From positions 1 through 64,000 of the forward strand of contig JAWLCE010000004.1 of the NCBI GenBank assembly GCA_041687335.1: a DNA stretch of 64,000 bases, read 5' to 3'. Source of the DNA: JAJFUE01 sp041687335 (GTDB lineage: Bacteria > Sumerlaeota > Sumerlaeia > MVZB01). This document shows positions 51,484 through 60,286 of the stretch, one piece after another; position 1 is the first letter of the stretch, and each line of letters starts with the position of its first letter. The notes below the pieces were generated by a model. It worked only from the letters and a program-made list of their open reading frames with translations. It made no database searches and had not been told where the DNA came from. The translations under genes were made by a program, and so were the position numbers.

Positions 51484-54400
51484 TCAGGGATAGTTCTGCC
51501 AGTCCCCGCTGCCTGTCTTGGCCAGCGGGATCGTCGTCGCCGAGGCTGTGTTATTCAGGCCGCCGCTGGTCTGGGCGGCGGCGGCGGGGATCGTGATCCC
51601 GACGGTGCCGGCGCCGGTTGCCGTCACCTTGAAGCTGAAGAACACGCCCGAGCCGCTGAACTGGCTGATCGTCGCGTTGGTCAACTGAACATCACCGGCC
51701 GTGAAATTGATGACCGGCTGAGCGAAGCTGACGTGGACATCGATCGTCTGATTCCGCCTGATTTCGCTGGCCGAATGATATAGCTCGGTCCACAGGGTGG
51801 AGCCTGAGGAGACGGTGGGTCCGGACTTGGAGGCGGTGGGCGTGGCCAGGCCGCCGTTGCCGTCATCGGCCGTGTAATAATAGGTGTAACTGCCTTGCGG
51901 CAGCCGCTTGAGCAGCTGGAATTTGCGCCCCTCCAACAGCGTGATCGTATCGGCGGGATTCATGGTGAATGGGCTGCCGGGAATTTCGACGCCGCTGCGC
52001 AGGATGTGGAGCCTTGGCGAGCCGCCCACCGGTATGTCGCCGTCGATATCCATGTAGCGGCAGCGGTAGTCAAAGTTACGGTTGCTGTCGCCGCTGGCGG
52101 GGGTCATGCCCAGGTCGGTGTAGCCCGAGTCGTCGGGGAAGTAGACGACCGGCTTGTGGTTGCCCGAGACGACCTCAAAGGCCTTGACGGGGATCGTGGC
52201 CGGTCCGGTGGCATCGATGCCGCTTTCGTTTTTGGCCTCGAAATGGCACAGGTAGTCGCTCCCGCGAGGCAGCCGGTAGGAGTAGACATAGACCCGGCCC
52301 TGATTGAACGGCTTGTTGTCGGCGGCCATCATTGTGACCGGCGACACGTAGCGGAACTCCGCTCCGTCATTGCGCTGGAGTCGCAGGCGCGGGTAGCCGG
52401 GCATCGGCGCTTCGTTGGTGGGGTCGCGATAGGTCACCCGGAAGCGGAAGAGGGTGTCGACGCTGCCGGTGACAGGCTGCACCGGACCATTGGTGTAGCC
52501 GCTCTCGCCGGTCCAGGTCAGCGTGGGCTGATTGGTCGGCGGTGGCGGTGGAGGGGCGACCACCGGCGAGAAGACCTTGACCTGGTCGATCTTGCCGGGG
52601 ATCTGGCCGATGCGCAGCGGCCCGAGGGCGCCGGTGTTGACCGTATAGCCCTCCATCGCATCGAACTCGCGCTCGAGCTTGCCGTCGATGAAGATGCGCA
52701 TAGTGTTGCCCCGGCGCGTGCCGACGACGTGATACCAGCGTCCGGTCTGCAGCTCCGTCGTGCTCTTGACCGCCGCCCAGCCATCCCACGATGAATCTCC
52801 CGTCCGTGCCGTGCCCGGGAGCCGGACCGAGAAGTAGAGTTTGTTGCCGGCCCAGCCGCCGCGGTTCCAGATGCGGAACATGCCGTTGTCGAGCGGATAT
52901 TGATACTCGGCCAGGGTATCAAACCTGATCGACGCCTCGACGGCGATGTTGTCGCTGACGGTCAGGGTCTTGCTGACGTTGACATAGGTCGATGAGCCGG
53001 TGAACTGCAGGGCCGTGCCGCTGACCCCCGCGATCCAGGAACTCGTCGCATTCATATTGACCAGCGTGCCGTGGCGGGTATTGCCCGAGGCGTCGTTGGC
53101 GGTCGTGCCCGAGCCCTCGTCGAAAGCCCAGGAGCCGTGAATGGTGGCGCCATCGGTGCTGGGCGGGCTGACCGGATCAACGCCAAGGCCAACCAGATTC
53201 TCGCCGATGAACATGTTGCCGAAGCCGTTGATCTGGCGGATGTTTTCGGTGGTCCGATGGAACCAGTTGTTGTTGACCCAGCAGCCATTCGCCGGCCGGC
53301 CGCGGATGACGATCGCGGTCTGATCGGTGCAGCGGAAACTGTTGTGGTGGATGCGCATGGTATCCCCGGCGATGTCGCTCTGCAGCATGTAGTGGCGCAT
53401 CACGTCGGCATCCGGATAGTTGTAGTTGTAGAAGCGCACCTCGTCGATCATGCCGTTGAAGTAGGAGCTGGCCGCCGAGGCATCGCGGCCGATCATCAGC
53501 GGCAGCGTGGACTGGCTGGCGCCGCTGCAGGTGATGGTCGTCTTGAGCACGCCGTTGATGAAGACGCGCCCCTGGCTGCCGGTGAAGACCACCGCCACAT
53601 GCTGCCACTGGTTGGCGACGATTCCCGCCACCGTCACCCTGCGCTGCGCGCCGGTCGAACTGTAAAGGGTGGCTTCGAGGCTGGAGCCCACCAGCCGCAA
53701 CGAATACCCCGAACCGGTGGCGGTTGTGGTGCCCTTGCTGACAATCGCCTTGGTGCCGGTCACGTTGGCCGGATTGATCCAGGCCATGACGGCGTAATAG
53801 TTGGTCGGGGTCAGGTCAGCGTGGTGGGGCACGCTGACATAGTCATCGATGCCATCGAAGCGCAGGGCGCCCAGTTCGACGCCCTCCACCCGGGTGGGGC
53901 CATTCGTGGACGGCATGAGTGTGCCGTGGTTGCTGGCATAAATTGAGCTGTCGGTGGCCTGATTGCCGCTGGTCTCGTCGAAGCGCCAGGTGCCCTTGAC
54001 GTAGTATTTTTCGTAGTCCCTGGCCCCGTGCATGTCGAACAGGTGGCTGATCGAATTCTCCATGTGCACGTTATAGCGGGCCTCATAGCCGCTGCCGGGG
54101 CGGCCGGTCGAGGCGATCGCGTGGCGCATATAGTCGAACAGGTTGGCCTCGATCATCGCCGATTGCGCATTGGTCGTGATGCCGTAGCCCAGCCCGTTGC
54201 GCTGGCAGTGGTGGATGTAATTGTGGTGGATGTTGGCCCCGTCGGCGGCTGCGCCGCTCAGTGCAGTTGCCGAATAATTCCAGCCCCACATCTCGCAGTT
54301 GTCCATCTCGAAGCCAGCGTGAGAGATCACGACGCCATAGGCATAGTCGGTCCCGCGGCCGCGCCAGGAATGGGGTCCGCCCAGCCGCAGGCCCGTCATG

Positions 54401-55065
54401 CGCACGCCCGCGCCGCCCGTCCTGAACAGATACGAGGTGCCGGCGAAGCGTCGCGTGAAGATCACGCCGCCTTCCGAGCCATTGATCCCGCGCCCGCTGG
54501 CCAGCGTCACGCCGGCTGGGATAGAAACATTCTGGTCGGGCGTCAAATCGATCGCGGCCGCGTCATCGATATAGATAATCGTGCCGGCGGTGGCCTGTTG
54601 CAGCGCTGTCAAGAGGGCCTGCCGGGTGGAAACCACCACGCTGGCCTGAGCGCGGCCCACTGTTCGTGTGTAGCCGCCGCCTCCGCCGATGGGGTTGCCC
54701 GTCGGGTTGGGTTCGGCGCCGAAGACCGCCGGCTTGGTCGTGAAGCTCAGCCCGTCTTGCTGACCGGACTCGGAGGCGGCATTGACCGAGCGCACCCTGT
54801 AGTAATATTGGGTTTCATCGGCCAACAGATTGAGTTGAACCTGATGGGTCGTCACCAATGCGGAGTTTGAGGTGGTTTGACCCAGGGCAGGGGTCAGCCC
54901 GTATTCCACGATCGAGCTGGCCGGTTGATTGGTCTTCCAGGTCACCACCGCCCAGGTATCCTCGACCGGCTGGCTTTTGACCTCCGTGATGATGGGAGCA
55001 GCGGCGCCTGCCAGGCTGAAGCCGCAAGCAGCCAGCCAAAAAATTGCCAATAAAGACCTGCGCAT
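51484..55065 (-). CDS. Giant secreted beta-helix / LamG / FnIII protein
   Basis: A 1193-residue exported protein. Signal peptide (1-23), fibronectin III (about 25-110), right-handed parallel beta-helix of the pectate-lyase-like type (about 130-300, with IHHNYIHHCQRNGLGYGI and IIYIDDAAAIDL), a LamG/concanavalin-like domain (about 380-560), a short return of beta-helix (about 570-620: IRGRPANGCWVNNNWFHRT), a second LamG domain (about 650-820) and several Ig-like C-terminal modules, the last with FAQPVINFTAGDVQLTNATISQFSGSG (split here as FAQPVINFTAGDVQ then LTNATISQFSGSG). GAGGAGGA precedes ATG 55065. Probably binds or cleaves polysaccharide; activity not proven. Confidence 0.75.
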   Translation of the reverse strand: MRRSLLAIFWLAACGFSLAGAAAPIITEVKSQPVEDTWAVVTWKTNQPASSIVEYGLTPALGQTTSNSALVTTHQVQLNLLADETQYYYRVRSVNAASESGQQDGLSFTTKPAVFGAEPNPTGNPIGGGGGYTRTVGRAQASVVVSTRQALLTALQQATAGTIIYIDDAAAIDLTPDQNVSIPAGVTLASGRGINGSEGGVIFTRRFAGTSYLFRTGGAGVRMTGLRLGGPHSWRGRGTDYAYGVVISHAGFEMDNCEMWGWNYSATALSGAAADGANIHHNYIHHCQRNGLGYGITTNAQSAMIEANLFDYMRHAIASTGRPGSGYEARYNVHMENSISHLFDMHGARDYEKYYVKGTWRFDETSGNQATDSSIYASNHGTLMPSTNGPTRVEGVELGALRFDGIDDYVSVPHHADLTPTNYYAVMAWINPANVTGTKAIVSKGTTTATGSGYSLRLVGSSLEATLYSSTGAQRRVTVAGIVANQWQHVAVVFTGSQGRVFINGVLKTTITCSGASQSTLPLMIGRDASAASSYFNGMIDEVRFYNYNYPDADVMRHYMLQSDIAGDTMRIHHNSFRCTDQTAIVIRGRPANGCWVNNNWFHRTTENIRQINGFGNMFIGENLVGLGVDPVSPPSTDGATIHGSWAFDEGSGTTANDASGNTRHGTLVNMNATSSWIAGVSGTALQFTGSSTYVNVSKTLTVSDNIAVEASIRFDTLAEYQYPLDNGMFRIWNRGGWAGNKLYFSVRLPGTARTGDSSWDGWAAVKSTTELQTGRWYHVVGTRRGNTMRIFIDGKLEREFDAMEGYTVNTGALGPLRIGQIPGKIDQVKVFSPVVAPPPPPPTNQPTLTWTGESGYTNGPVQPVTGSVDTLFRFRVTYRDPTNEAPMPGYPRLRLQRNDGAEFRYVSPVTMMAADNKPFNQGRVYVYSYRLPRGSDYLCHFEAKNESGIDATGPATIPVKAFEVVSGNHKPVVYFPDDSGYTDLGMTPASGDSNRNFDYRCRYMDIDGDIPVGGSPRLHILRSGVEIPGSPFTMNPADTITLLEGRKFQLLKRLPQGSYTYYYTADDGNGGLATPTASKSGPTVSSGSTLWTELYHSASEIRRNQTIDVHVSFAQPVINFTAGDVQLTNATISQFSGSGVFFSFKVTATGAGTVGITIPAAAAQTSGGLNNTASATTIPLAKTGSGDWQNYP

Positions 55066-55283
55066 GGAAATCCTCCTCTGGTGCGAACACCGAACCGGGC
55101 GCGGGAGTGAAATTAAGGTATAGGACATTCGATTGATCAATGCCACCAAATTGCCATTCGGATGCATTTTACATCATTGGCGTGGGTGGCCGATCAATCG
55201 GCAGATGATAAAGGCGGGTGAGATATGTAAAAAAGCAAATAAATTAATATTGTGGGCGGCGGTGCTTGACGCCGCACATGCCC
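55066..55283. other. Intergenic region with AT-rich segment
   Basis: 218 bases between the BNR_4 gene and the beta-helix gene, both on the minus strand. The middle (about 55195-55255) is AT-rich for this genome and may hold the promoter of the beta-helix gene. No gene, hairpin or repeat of note. Confidence 0.4.
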
Positions 55284-56636
55284 CTAGCGGGCTGCCTGCA
55301 GTTGATAAAGCCGCAGCATCGAGGGTTCGGGCAGCGGACCCTCGGGCTTGCGGTCGCGATTAGCGGGCAGTGTTTCCCAGCGCAGGGCATAACGCTGGCG
55401 CGAGCGACCCGAGTCCCCAGCCAAGCGCACCTGCAATCCCTTGAAATCTGACTGGACCTTCATCAGCTCGGCCGGAAATGCCGGCGGCGGCGCGGCCTCG
55501 GTCCGCAGGGGCGCCAGCGTCGCCTCGTCGATGATGATCAGCCCCGAGCCATGCTTGACATGGCTGTAGGAAAGCGCCAGTTCGCCCTCGCCGTGGCGGC
55601 GGGGGCCCCCCAGACGAATATCGAAGATCATTGAGCCGCCCCCCTCGAACTGCCAGCGGTAGTCCCAATTCGAGACCTGCCGCGGCACCCAGCGGCCATC
55701 CTCATAGCGCGCGACGTAGGCCTGCGTCAGTCCTTGCTCGTCAAACTTGTGATATGAAGCGAGTGGATTGCCCGCGCGGTCGAAGCCAAACTTGAGTGCC
55801 CCGTTGATGATCCCCCCGCCCGCCGGCACCGGGTCAATGATCGTGTCCTCGGTCTGGATCGTGATCGGAAGCTCGATCGGTTTCCCGGAGATCGTCTCCC
55901 AATGGATCATGTCGCGGCTGCGGGCGTAGGAGGGGTCATGATTGGTTTCGCAGGCGGGGGTATCGCGCCAGACCCAGCCGAGGTGAAAGAAACCATCGGG
56001 GCCGCGCACCGGCCCCACCGGATAGGCATTCATCAAACCCTGGCCGTCGAGCAGCGGGCGGTCCAGCAGGCGCTTCCACTGGCGGGTGGTGGTGTCGTAG
56101 ACGTTATAGATGTTGATGCCGTTGCCGCTGCCGCCATCACGGTAGGTGAACACCAACCGCCCCTCGCCGTCGCGCATGAAATGGGGGTAGGTGCAGCGCC
56201 GCTCGTTCTCGCCGACCATTGAGTCGATCTTCTCGAGCGAAGTGACATCGCCGACCCGGCTCGTGCGGAAGTAGATCAGCGGCACATTATGCATGTTGCC
56301 GCTCACGTGCAGGTGGCCCTCGCTGTCGAACGCCATGGTGATGCTGTTGTGGCTGTCCCAGCCAACCCGGGTTGGCAGCGGTTGATATGTCCACTGCTCG
56401 GAGTCCAGCGCGCGGCTGGCCACGACCATCTGACGCTCGGCGTTATAATAGGCCACATACTGGCGCTCGCCGTGGGTCATCAGACAAAAGCCCACGGGGA
56501 AATCGGCCGGCACCCGGTCGATGTCGATCGCCTTGACCACCGTCGGCTCGGGCGGCGGGGCCGCCGGCTGAGGCTGGGCCGGCGCCATGCCCAGCAGCAG
56601 CAGGATCGGCAGCGTCAGTCGGCGAAGGATTCTCAT
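55284..56636 (-). CDS. Secreted BNR_4-type beta-propeller
   Basis: A 450-residue exported protein (signal peptide about 1-20) of the BNR-repeat-containing family (PF15892-like), whose relatives include ulvan and rhamnogalacturonan-type lyases/hydrolases. Blade motifs: GWDSHNSITMAFDSEGHLHVSGNMHN (split: GWDSHNSITMAF, DSEGHLHVSGN), TYPHFMRDGEGRLVFTYRDGGSG, GLMNAYPVGPVRGPDGFFHLGWVW. Catalytic His/Tyr candidates are in these blades. It starts 28 bases after the UroD-family gene and is the last gene of the corrinoid methyltransferase operon. Confidence 0.78.
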   Translation of the reverse strand: MRILRRLTLPILLLLGMAPAQPQPAAPPPEPTVVKAIDIDRVPADFPVGFCLMTHGERQYVAYYNAERQMVVASRALDSEQWTYQPLPTRVGWDSHNSITMAFDSEGHLHVSGNMHNVPLIYFRTSRVGDVTSLEKIDSMVGENERRCTYPHFMRDGEGRLVFTYRDGGSGNGINIYNVYDTTTRQWKRLLDRPLLDGQGLMNAYPVGPVRGPDGFFHLGWVWRDTPACETNHDPSYARSRDMIHWETISGKPIELPITIQTEDTIIDPVPAGGGIINGALKFGFDRAGNPLASYHKFDEQGLTQAYVARYEDGRWVPRQVSNWDYRWQFEGGGSMIFDIRLGGPRRHGEGELALSYSHVKHGSGLIIIDEATLAPLRTEAAPPPAFPAELMKVQSDFKGLQVRLAGDSGRSRQRYALRWETLPANRDRKPEGPLPEPSMLRLYQLQAAR

Positions 56637-56664
56637 GATGCGACTCCAGTGATGTGGGCGGTCC

Positions 56665-57942
56665 TCAGGCCGGCGCGTGCGCGCGAACGCCGCAATCCTG
56701 CAGCGCCCGGAACATCGCCTGCACGTTCTCGAAGGGTGCATTGCCCTGGACGTTGTGGATCGCGTTGAAGACGAAGCCGCCGCCCTCGTTGAAGATCCGC
56801 ACCCGTTCGATGACCTCGCGGTATACCTCATCGGGCGTGCCGAACGCAAGCGTATGCTGGGTGTTGACCCCGCCGCCCCAGAATGTCAGCTGCGCGCCGA
56901 AGTCCCGCTTGAGCCGCTCCGCCTCCATGTCCCTGGCCGAACACTGCACGGGGTTGAGGATATCGAAGCCGGCCTCGACGAAGTCGGGGATGAATTGCCG
57001 CACCGCTCCGCACGAGTGGATGAAGGTCTTCCAACCCGAGCGCGCATGGATCAGGTCGTTGATCCGCTTGTGGAAGGGCTTGTAGAGGTCGCGGTAAGCC
57101 GCCGGGGCGATGAACGGTCCGGTCTGCGTGCCGAAGTCGGTGCCGGTGATGAAGGCGGCCTGGACCGCATCGCCAAACAGCTCGATCATCGTCTCCAGGT
57201 TGGCCTCGGCGATCTCGCACTGACGGTGGAAAACCTCGTGGACGTAATCACGCCGCATCGCCGTCGACATGTACCACTCGGAGATGTCGCGGATGCCGCG
57301 AGGGTGGCGCAGTTGCGGGGCGGGCACCAGCGCGATGTCGCCAAAGGCCGTCCCCGGCACGCCGATGATAATTCCATATTGGGGATGCTCGTCGATCCAT
57401 TGCTTCATCCGCCGGTAATAGGACAGGTCCTCCTCGCCGAGCGGCCCGAACTCCTGCAGATTGTCCGCCGGGTCCAGCTTGTCCTCGTCGATCGGATCCT
57501 GGCGAACGATCGAGTCGAAGAAGTAGCCGTTTTTTGTCATCCGCCCGCTGGGCGGGGCGCTGGTGTCGCCTTCGGGATACATCAGGTAGTCCCCGTTGGC
57601 GTCGATCGTCCAGTTGAAGTTGCCCGGCACGAGGCACTCGGTGCCGTCGGGCATCGTGAAGGGCTTCCAGTTGTCCTGGACGGTGCCGAAGATGCTCTTG
57701 CGCCCGTAGATGCCCACGACGTCGACCCCCAGCGCATCACGCAGCTCGTTGTCGACCTCGCCAAGCATCTGGTAGGGTTCGTTGACCTTGACCAAGGTGG
57801 TATCGCCCAGCAGTTCGCGGCGCAATTTCGTCAGCATCGAGACATGGATGCCGGTCACGGCGGTGGAGCCGAAATCGACACAAACGCGGTCGGGCTGCAT
57901 ATGGTTCAAGGTCGCGTCAAGGCGCTCGCGTCCGTTCATCAT
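56665..57942 (-). CDS. UroD/MtaA-family methyltransferase
   Basis: A 425-residue TIM-barrel protein of the uroporphyrinogen decarboxylase superfamily. It is not HemE; it has the zinc motif H309-S-C311-G found in MtaA/CmuA-type methyl-corrinoid:carrier methyltransferases. Where MtaA has its third zinc ligand as Cys, this protein has H396 in FVFNAIHNVQGN. Its position after MtaB, DUF1638 and RACo strongly suggests it moves the methyl group from the corrinoid protein to an acceptor (possibly tetrahydrofolate). ATG 57942 overlaps the RACo-like stop as ATGA. Confidence 0.82.
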   Translation of the reverse strand: MMNGRERLDATLNHMQPDRVCVDFGSTAVTGIHVSMLTKLRRELLGDTTLVKVNEPYQMLGEVDNELRDALGVDVVGIYGRKSIFGTVQDNWKPFTMPDGTECLVPGNFNWTIDANGDYLMYPEGDTSAPPSGRMTKNGYFFDSIVRQDPIDEDKLDPADNLQEFGPLGEEDLSYYRRMKQWIDEHPQYGIIIGVPGTAFGDIALVPAPQLRHPRGIRDISEWYMSTAMRRDYVHEVFHRQCEIAEANLETMIELFGDAVQAAFITGTDFGTQTGPFIAPAAYRDLYKPFHKRINDLIHARSGWKTFIHSCGAVRQFIPDFVEAGFDILNPVQCSARDMEAERLKRDFGAQLTFWGGGVNTQHTLAFGTPDEVYREVIERVRIFNEGGGFVFNAIHNVQGNAPFENVQAMFRALQDCGVRAHAPA

Positions 57943-59492
57943 GGGCGTATCTCCTCTGGCATCATCTGGGTTAGTGGAAGGCTGGCTGGGAAATTCATTT
58001 CCTCAACATAAGTATCCATGAAGGCGGGGTCGCTGCCCAACGCGCGGTGGGCGATCCGCCCCTGCAGGCGCTCCAGCTCGTCCCACGCCGGCTCGCCCCC
58101 CAGCAGGACCATGCGCGCGCCAAGCAGCGCGGCATTGCCCAGCGGACAGATGGTGTCCTCGCCGGCATGGATCAGGCCGATGCGCCGGGCGCTGGCGGGG
58201 CTGATGCTGTTACCGAAGGCGCCACACAAAAAAGTACGTTCCAACTGGCGCAGGCCGCAGCCGCGCTGGTCGGCCAGCAACCGCAGCCCCGCCGCGATCG
58301 CCCCCTTGGCCAGTTGCAGTTCGCGGATGTCCTGCTGGCGCAGTCCGACCCCCTCGGCCAGCGCCAGCGGCTCGACCCGGTCGCGCAGCCGGCCGGTGGG
58401 CAGGATCAGCCCGCCCGTCAGGCCCGCCGCCACCGCGTCAACCAGTCCGCTGCCGCAGAGGCCGCGCGCCCGACTGTTTCCGATGACGTGACAGCGGAAG
58501 CTCTCGCCGGTCCACTCGACGCGGTCGATCGCGCCGAGATCGGCCCGCATCCCCTGGACGATGCGCGCCCCCTCGAAGGCCGGGCCTGCCGCCGATGAGG
58601 CGCAGAGCATACCGGCGGCGTTGCCGACGACGATCTCGCCGTTGGTGCCCAGGTCCAGCAGGGCCTGGAAGTCATCGGCCTGTCCCATTCCCGAGGCCAG
58701 CACCCCGGCCAGGATGTCGCTGCCCACGAAGCTGCCCAGGCAGGGCAGGAAGCGCGCCGGCGGATTGCCGGCCAATTCCCAGCCCAGCTCGGAGGCCTTG
58801 AATTCAGCCAGCCCCCCGGCGTCGGTCTCGAATGGGGCGGCGGCCAGGGGCGCCAGCGCATGCCCGCAGAAGATGTGATGCATGACGGTGTTGCCGACCA
58901 GGATCACTTCCTGGAGCGGGGTCCCGGCGGGGGCCTGCTCCAGCAGCCGGGCGATCATCTCGCCCAGACGGCGGCGGATCAGCTCGCGGAGTTGATCGCC
59001 CACGTCGTCGCGCAGGGAAGCTTCCATCCGGCTGATCAGGTCGGCGCCATAACTGCCTTGCGGGTTGAGCGCCACCTCGGTGGCCAGCACCATGCCCACG
59101 GTCAGGTCGACCAGTTGCGCCACCAGCGTCGTCGTTCCCAGGTCGATCGCCACGCCCAGCCCCGGCCGCGGCTGGACCGCCACCGCCGTCCGGTCCTCCA
59201 GCACCGGCCCCTGCCACTGGGCCACGGCCAGCACCAGGTCGGTGGTGGGAATCAGCCGGCAGCCCAGCCGCCAGCCCTCGGCCACTGCCCGCTCGCCAAG
59301 CGCCTGGCGATCCTCGGGTGTGGGCTCGGCGTGCCCCCCGACCACTCGCACCCGGCAGGAGCGGCAGCGCGCCCGGCCGCCGCAAGGGTACTCCACGCCA
59401 TGCTCGAACAGCAACTCACGCAGCGGTTCCCCGCGCGCCACGCTCAGGATGCGGCCGCTGGGCTCGAGAGTGATCTGGACCTTGTCGCTCAT
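57939..59492 (-). CDS. RACo-like reductive activator of corrinoid protein
   Basis: A 517-residue ASKHA-fold protein with an N-terminal [2Fe-2S] ferredoxin domain: C37-x5-C43-x2-C46 and C78. A linker precedes the ATPase domain beginning near GVAIDLGTTTLVAQLVDL (about 113) with LLDLGTNGEIVVGN and CGSGLVDAVAAGL. RACo enzymes use ATP to return inactive Co(II) corrinoid to Co(I). The ATG 59492 overlaps the DUF1638 stop. Its presence shows the pathway uses corrinoid methyl transfer rather than simple HemE chemistry. Confidence 0.9.
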   Translation of the reverse strand: MSDKVQITLEPSGRILSVARGEPLRELLFEHGVEYPCGGRARCRSCRVRVVGGHAEPTPEDRQALGERAVAEGWRLGCRLIPTTDLVLAVAQWQGPVLEDRTAVAVQPRPGLGVAIDLGTTTLVAQLVDLTVGMVLATEVALNPQGSYGADLISRMEASLRDDVGDQLRELIRRRLGEMIARLLEQAPAGTPLQEVILVGNTVMHHIFCGHALAPLAAAPFETDAGGLAEFKASELGWELAGNPPARFLPCLGSFVGSDILAGVLASGMGQADDFQALLDLGTNGEIVVGNAAGMLCASSAAGPAFEGARIVQGMRADLGAIDRVEWTGESFRCHVIGNSRARGLCGSGLVDAVAAGLTGGLILPTGRLRDRVEPLALAEGVGLRQQDIRELQLAKGAIAAGLRLLADQRGCGLRQLERTFLCGAFGNSISPASARRIGLIHAGEDTICPLGNAALLGARMVLLGGEPAWDELERLQGRIAHRALGSDPAFMDTYVEEMNFPASLPLTQMMPEEIRP

Positions 59493-60286
59493 GCGGGGGG
59501 CGCTTCCAGAATCATTCGACCTTGAAGGTAATCGACCTCGACGCCGCGGCCGGGAGGCACCACCAGGAACTCCTCATCATCGTCCCATGGTCCCGCGACC
59601 AGCCGCTCCAGGAAATGGACGCTCCCCGCCACCGGCATGAATGACCAGCCCTTCTCGCCCGCCTCACGCCGTGCTCGGGCCTCATAGTCGGCGCGGTCGC
59701 CGGGGATGTCGGTGTCGATCCAGATCATCCGCTCGTAGCGCTGCTGGTATTGATGGAGCTGATCGTAAAGGTAGCGGCCGTTGTCCTCGCCGTAGCGCTC
59801 GATCAGCTCGAGCAGCCCCGACTCGAAGACGAAACCCTGGTCGCGGCAGCCGTTCCGGACCTCCTCGTTTTCCACCAGGTCGATCCAGCCGGGGGTGCGG
59901 TAGCAACTGGCGGGGTAATCGCGCGCGAACTGCTGGTGGCGTTGGCGGCCGCCCAGCAGCATCGTCAGGCAATCCCAAGCCTGGGGCAGCACGAGCCGAT
60001 GGCGCCCCGCCCACAGGCCCTTGACCCAGGCGTTGCAGATGCCGTAGCCGAGCAGGACCGCGTCAAGCGGCTCCGCATCGGCCGCCGTGATCCGAGACTG
60101 GACCTCCTCGCGCAGTTCGCGCCCCGGCCGCACGTGGTAGGCATCGTCGAGATAACAAAGTTCTATCTGATGGCGCGAGTGGAGGACCAGATGCTCCAGT
60201 TCGCGGCGAAAGATGCCGCAGGCGATCAACTTCAGGCGCATGTTCGGAAGCGATTCGATTTCATTCATGGGTCCGGTCGGAATCAC
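59489..60286 (-). CDS. DUF1638 family protein, corrinoid-operon member
   Basis: A 265-residue cytoplasmic protein matching DUF1638: LKLIACGIFRRELEHLVLHS near the N-terminus, AVLLGYGICNAWVKGLWAG in the middle, and RLVLPQAWDCLTMLLGGRQRH with possible metal-binding Cys and His. Function is not established, but this family occurs beside corrinoid methyltransferases. GTG 60286 overlaps the MtaB-like stop as GTGA, in line with the other junctions of this operon; ATG 60268 is the alternative start. Confidence 0.75.
   Translation of the reverse strand: MIPTGPMNEIESLPNMRLKLIACGIFRRELEHLVLHSRHQIELCYLDDAYHVRPGRELREEVQSRITAADAEPLDAVLLGYGICNAWVKGLWAGRHRLVLPQAWDCLTMLLGGRQRHQQFARDYPASCYRTPGWIDLVENEEVRNGCRDQGFVFESGLLELIERYGEDNGRYLYDQLHQYQQRYERMIWIDTDIPGDRADYEARARREAGEKGWSFMPVAGSVHFLERLVAGPWDDDEEFLVVPPGRGVEVDYLQGRMILEAPPA

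Noticed and set aside
56665..57942. HemE uroporphyrinogen decarboxylase for heme synthesis
   Set aside because: It carries the HSCG zinc motif of methyltransferases and lies in a corrinoid operon with no other heme genes.
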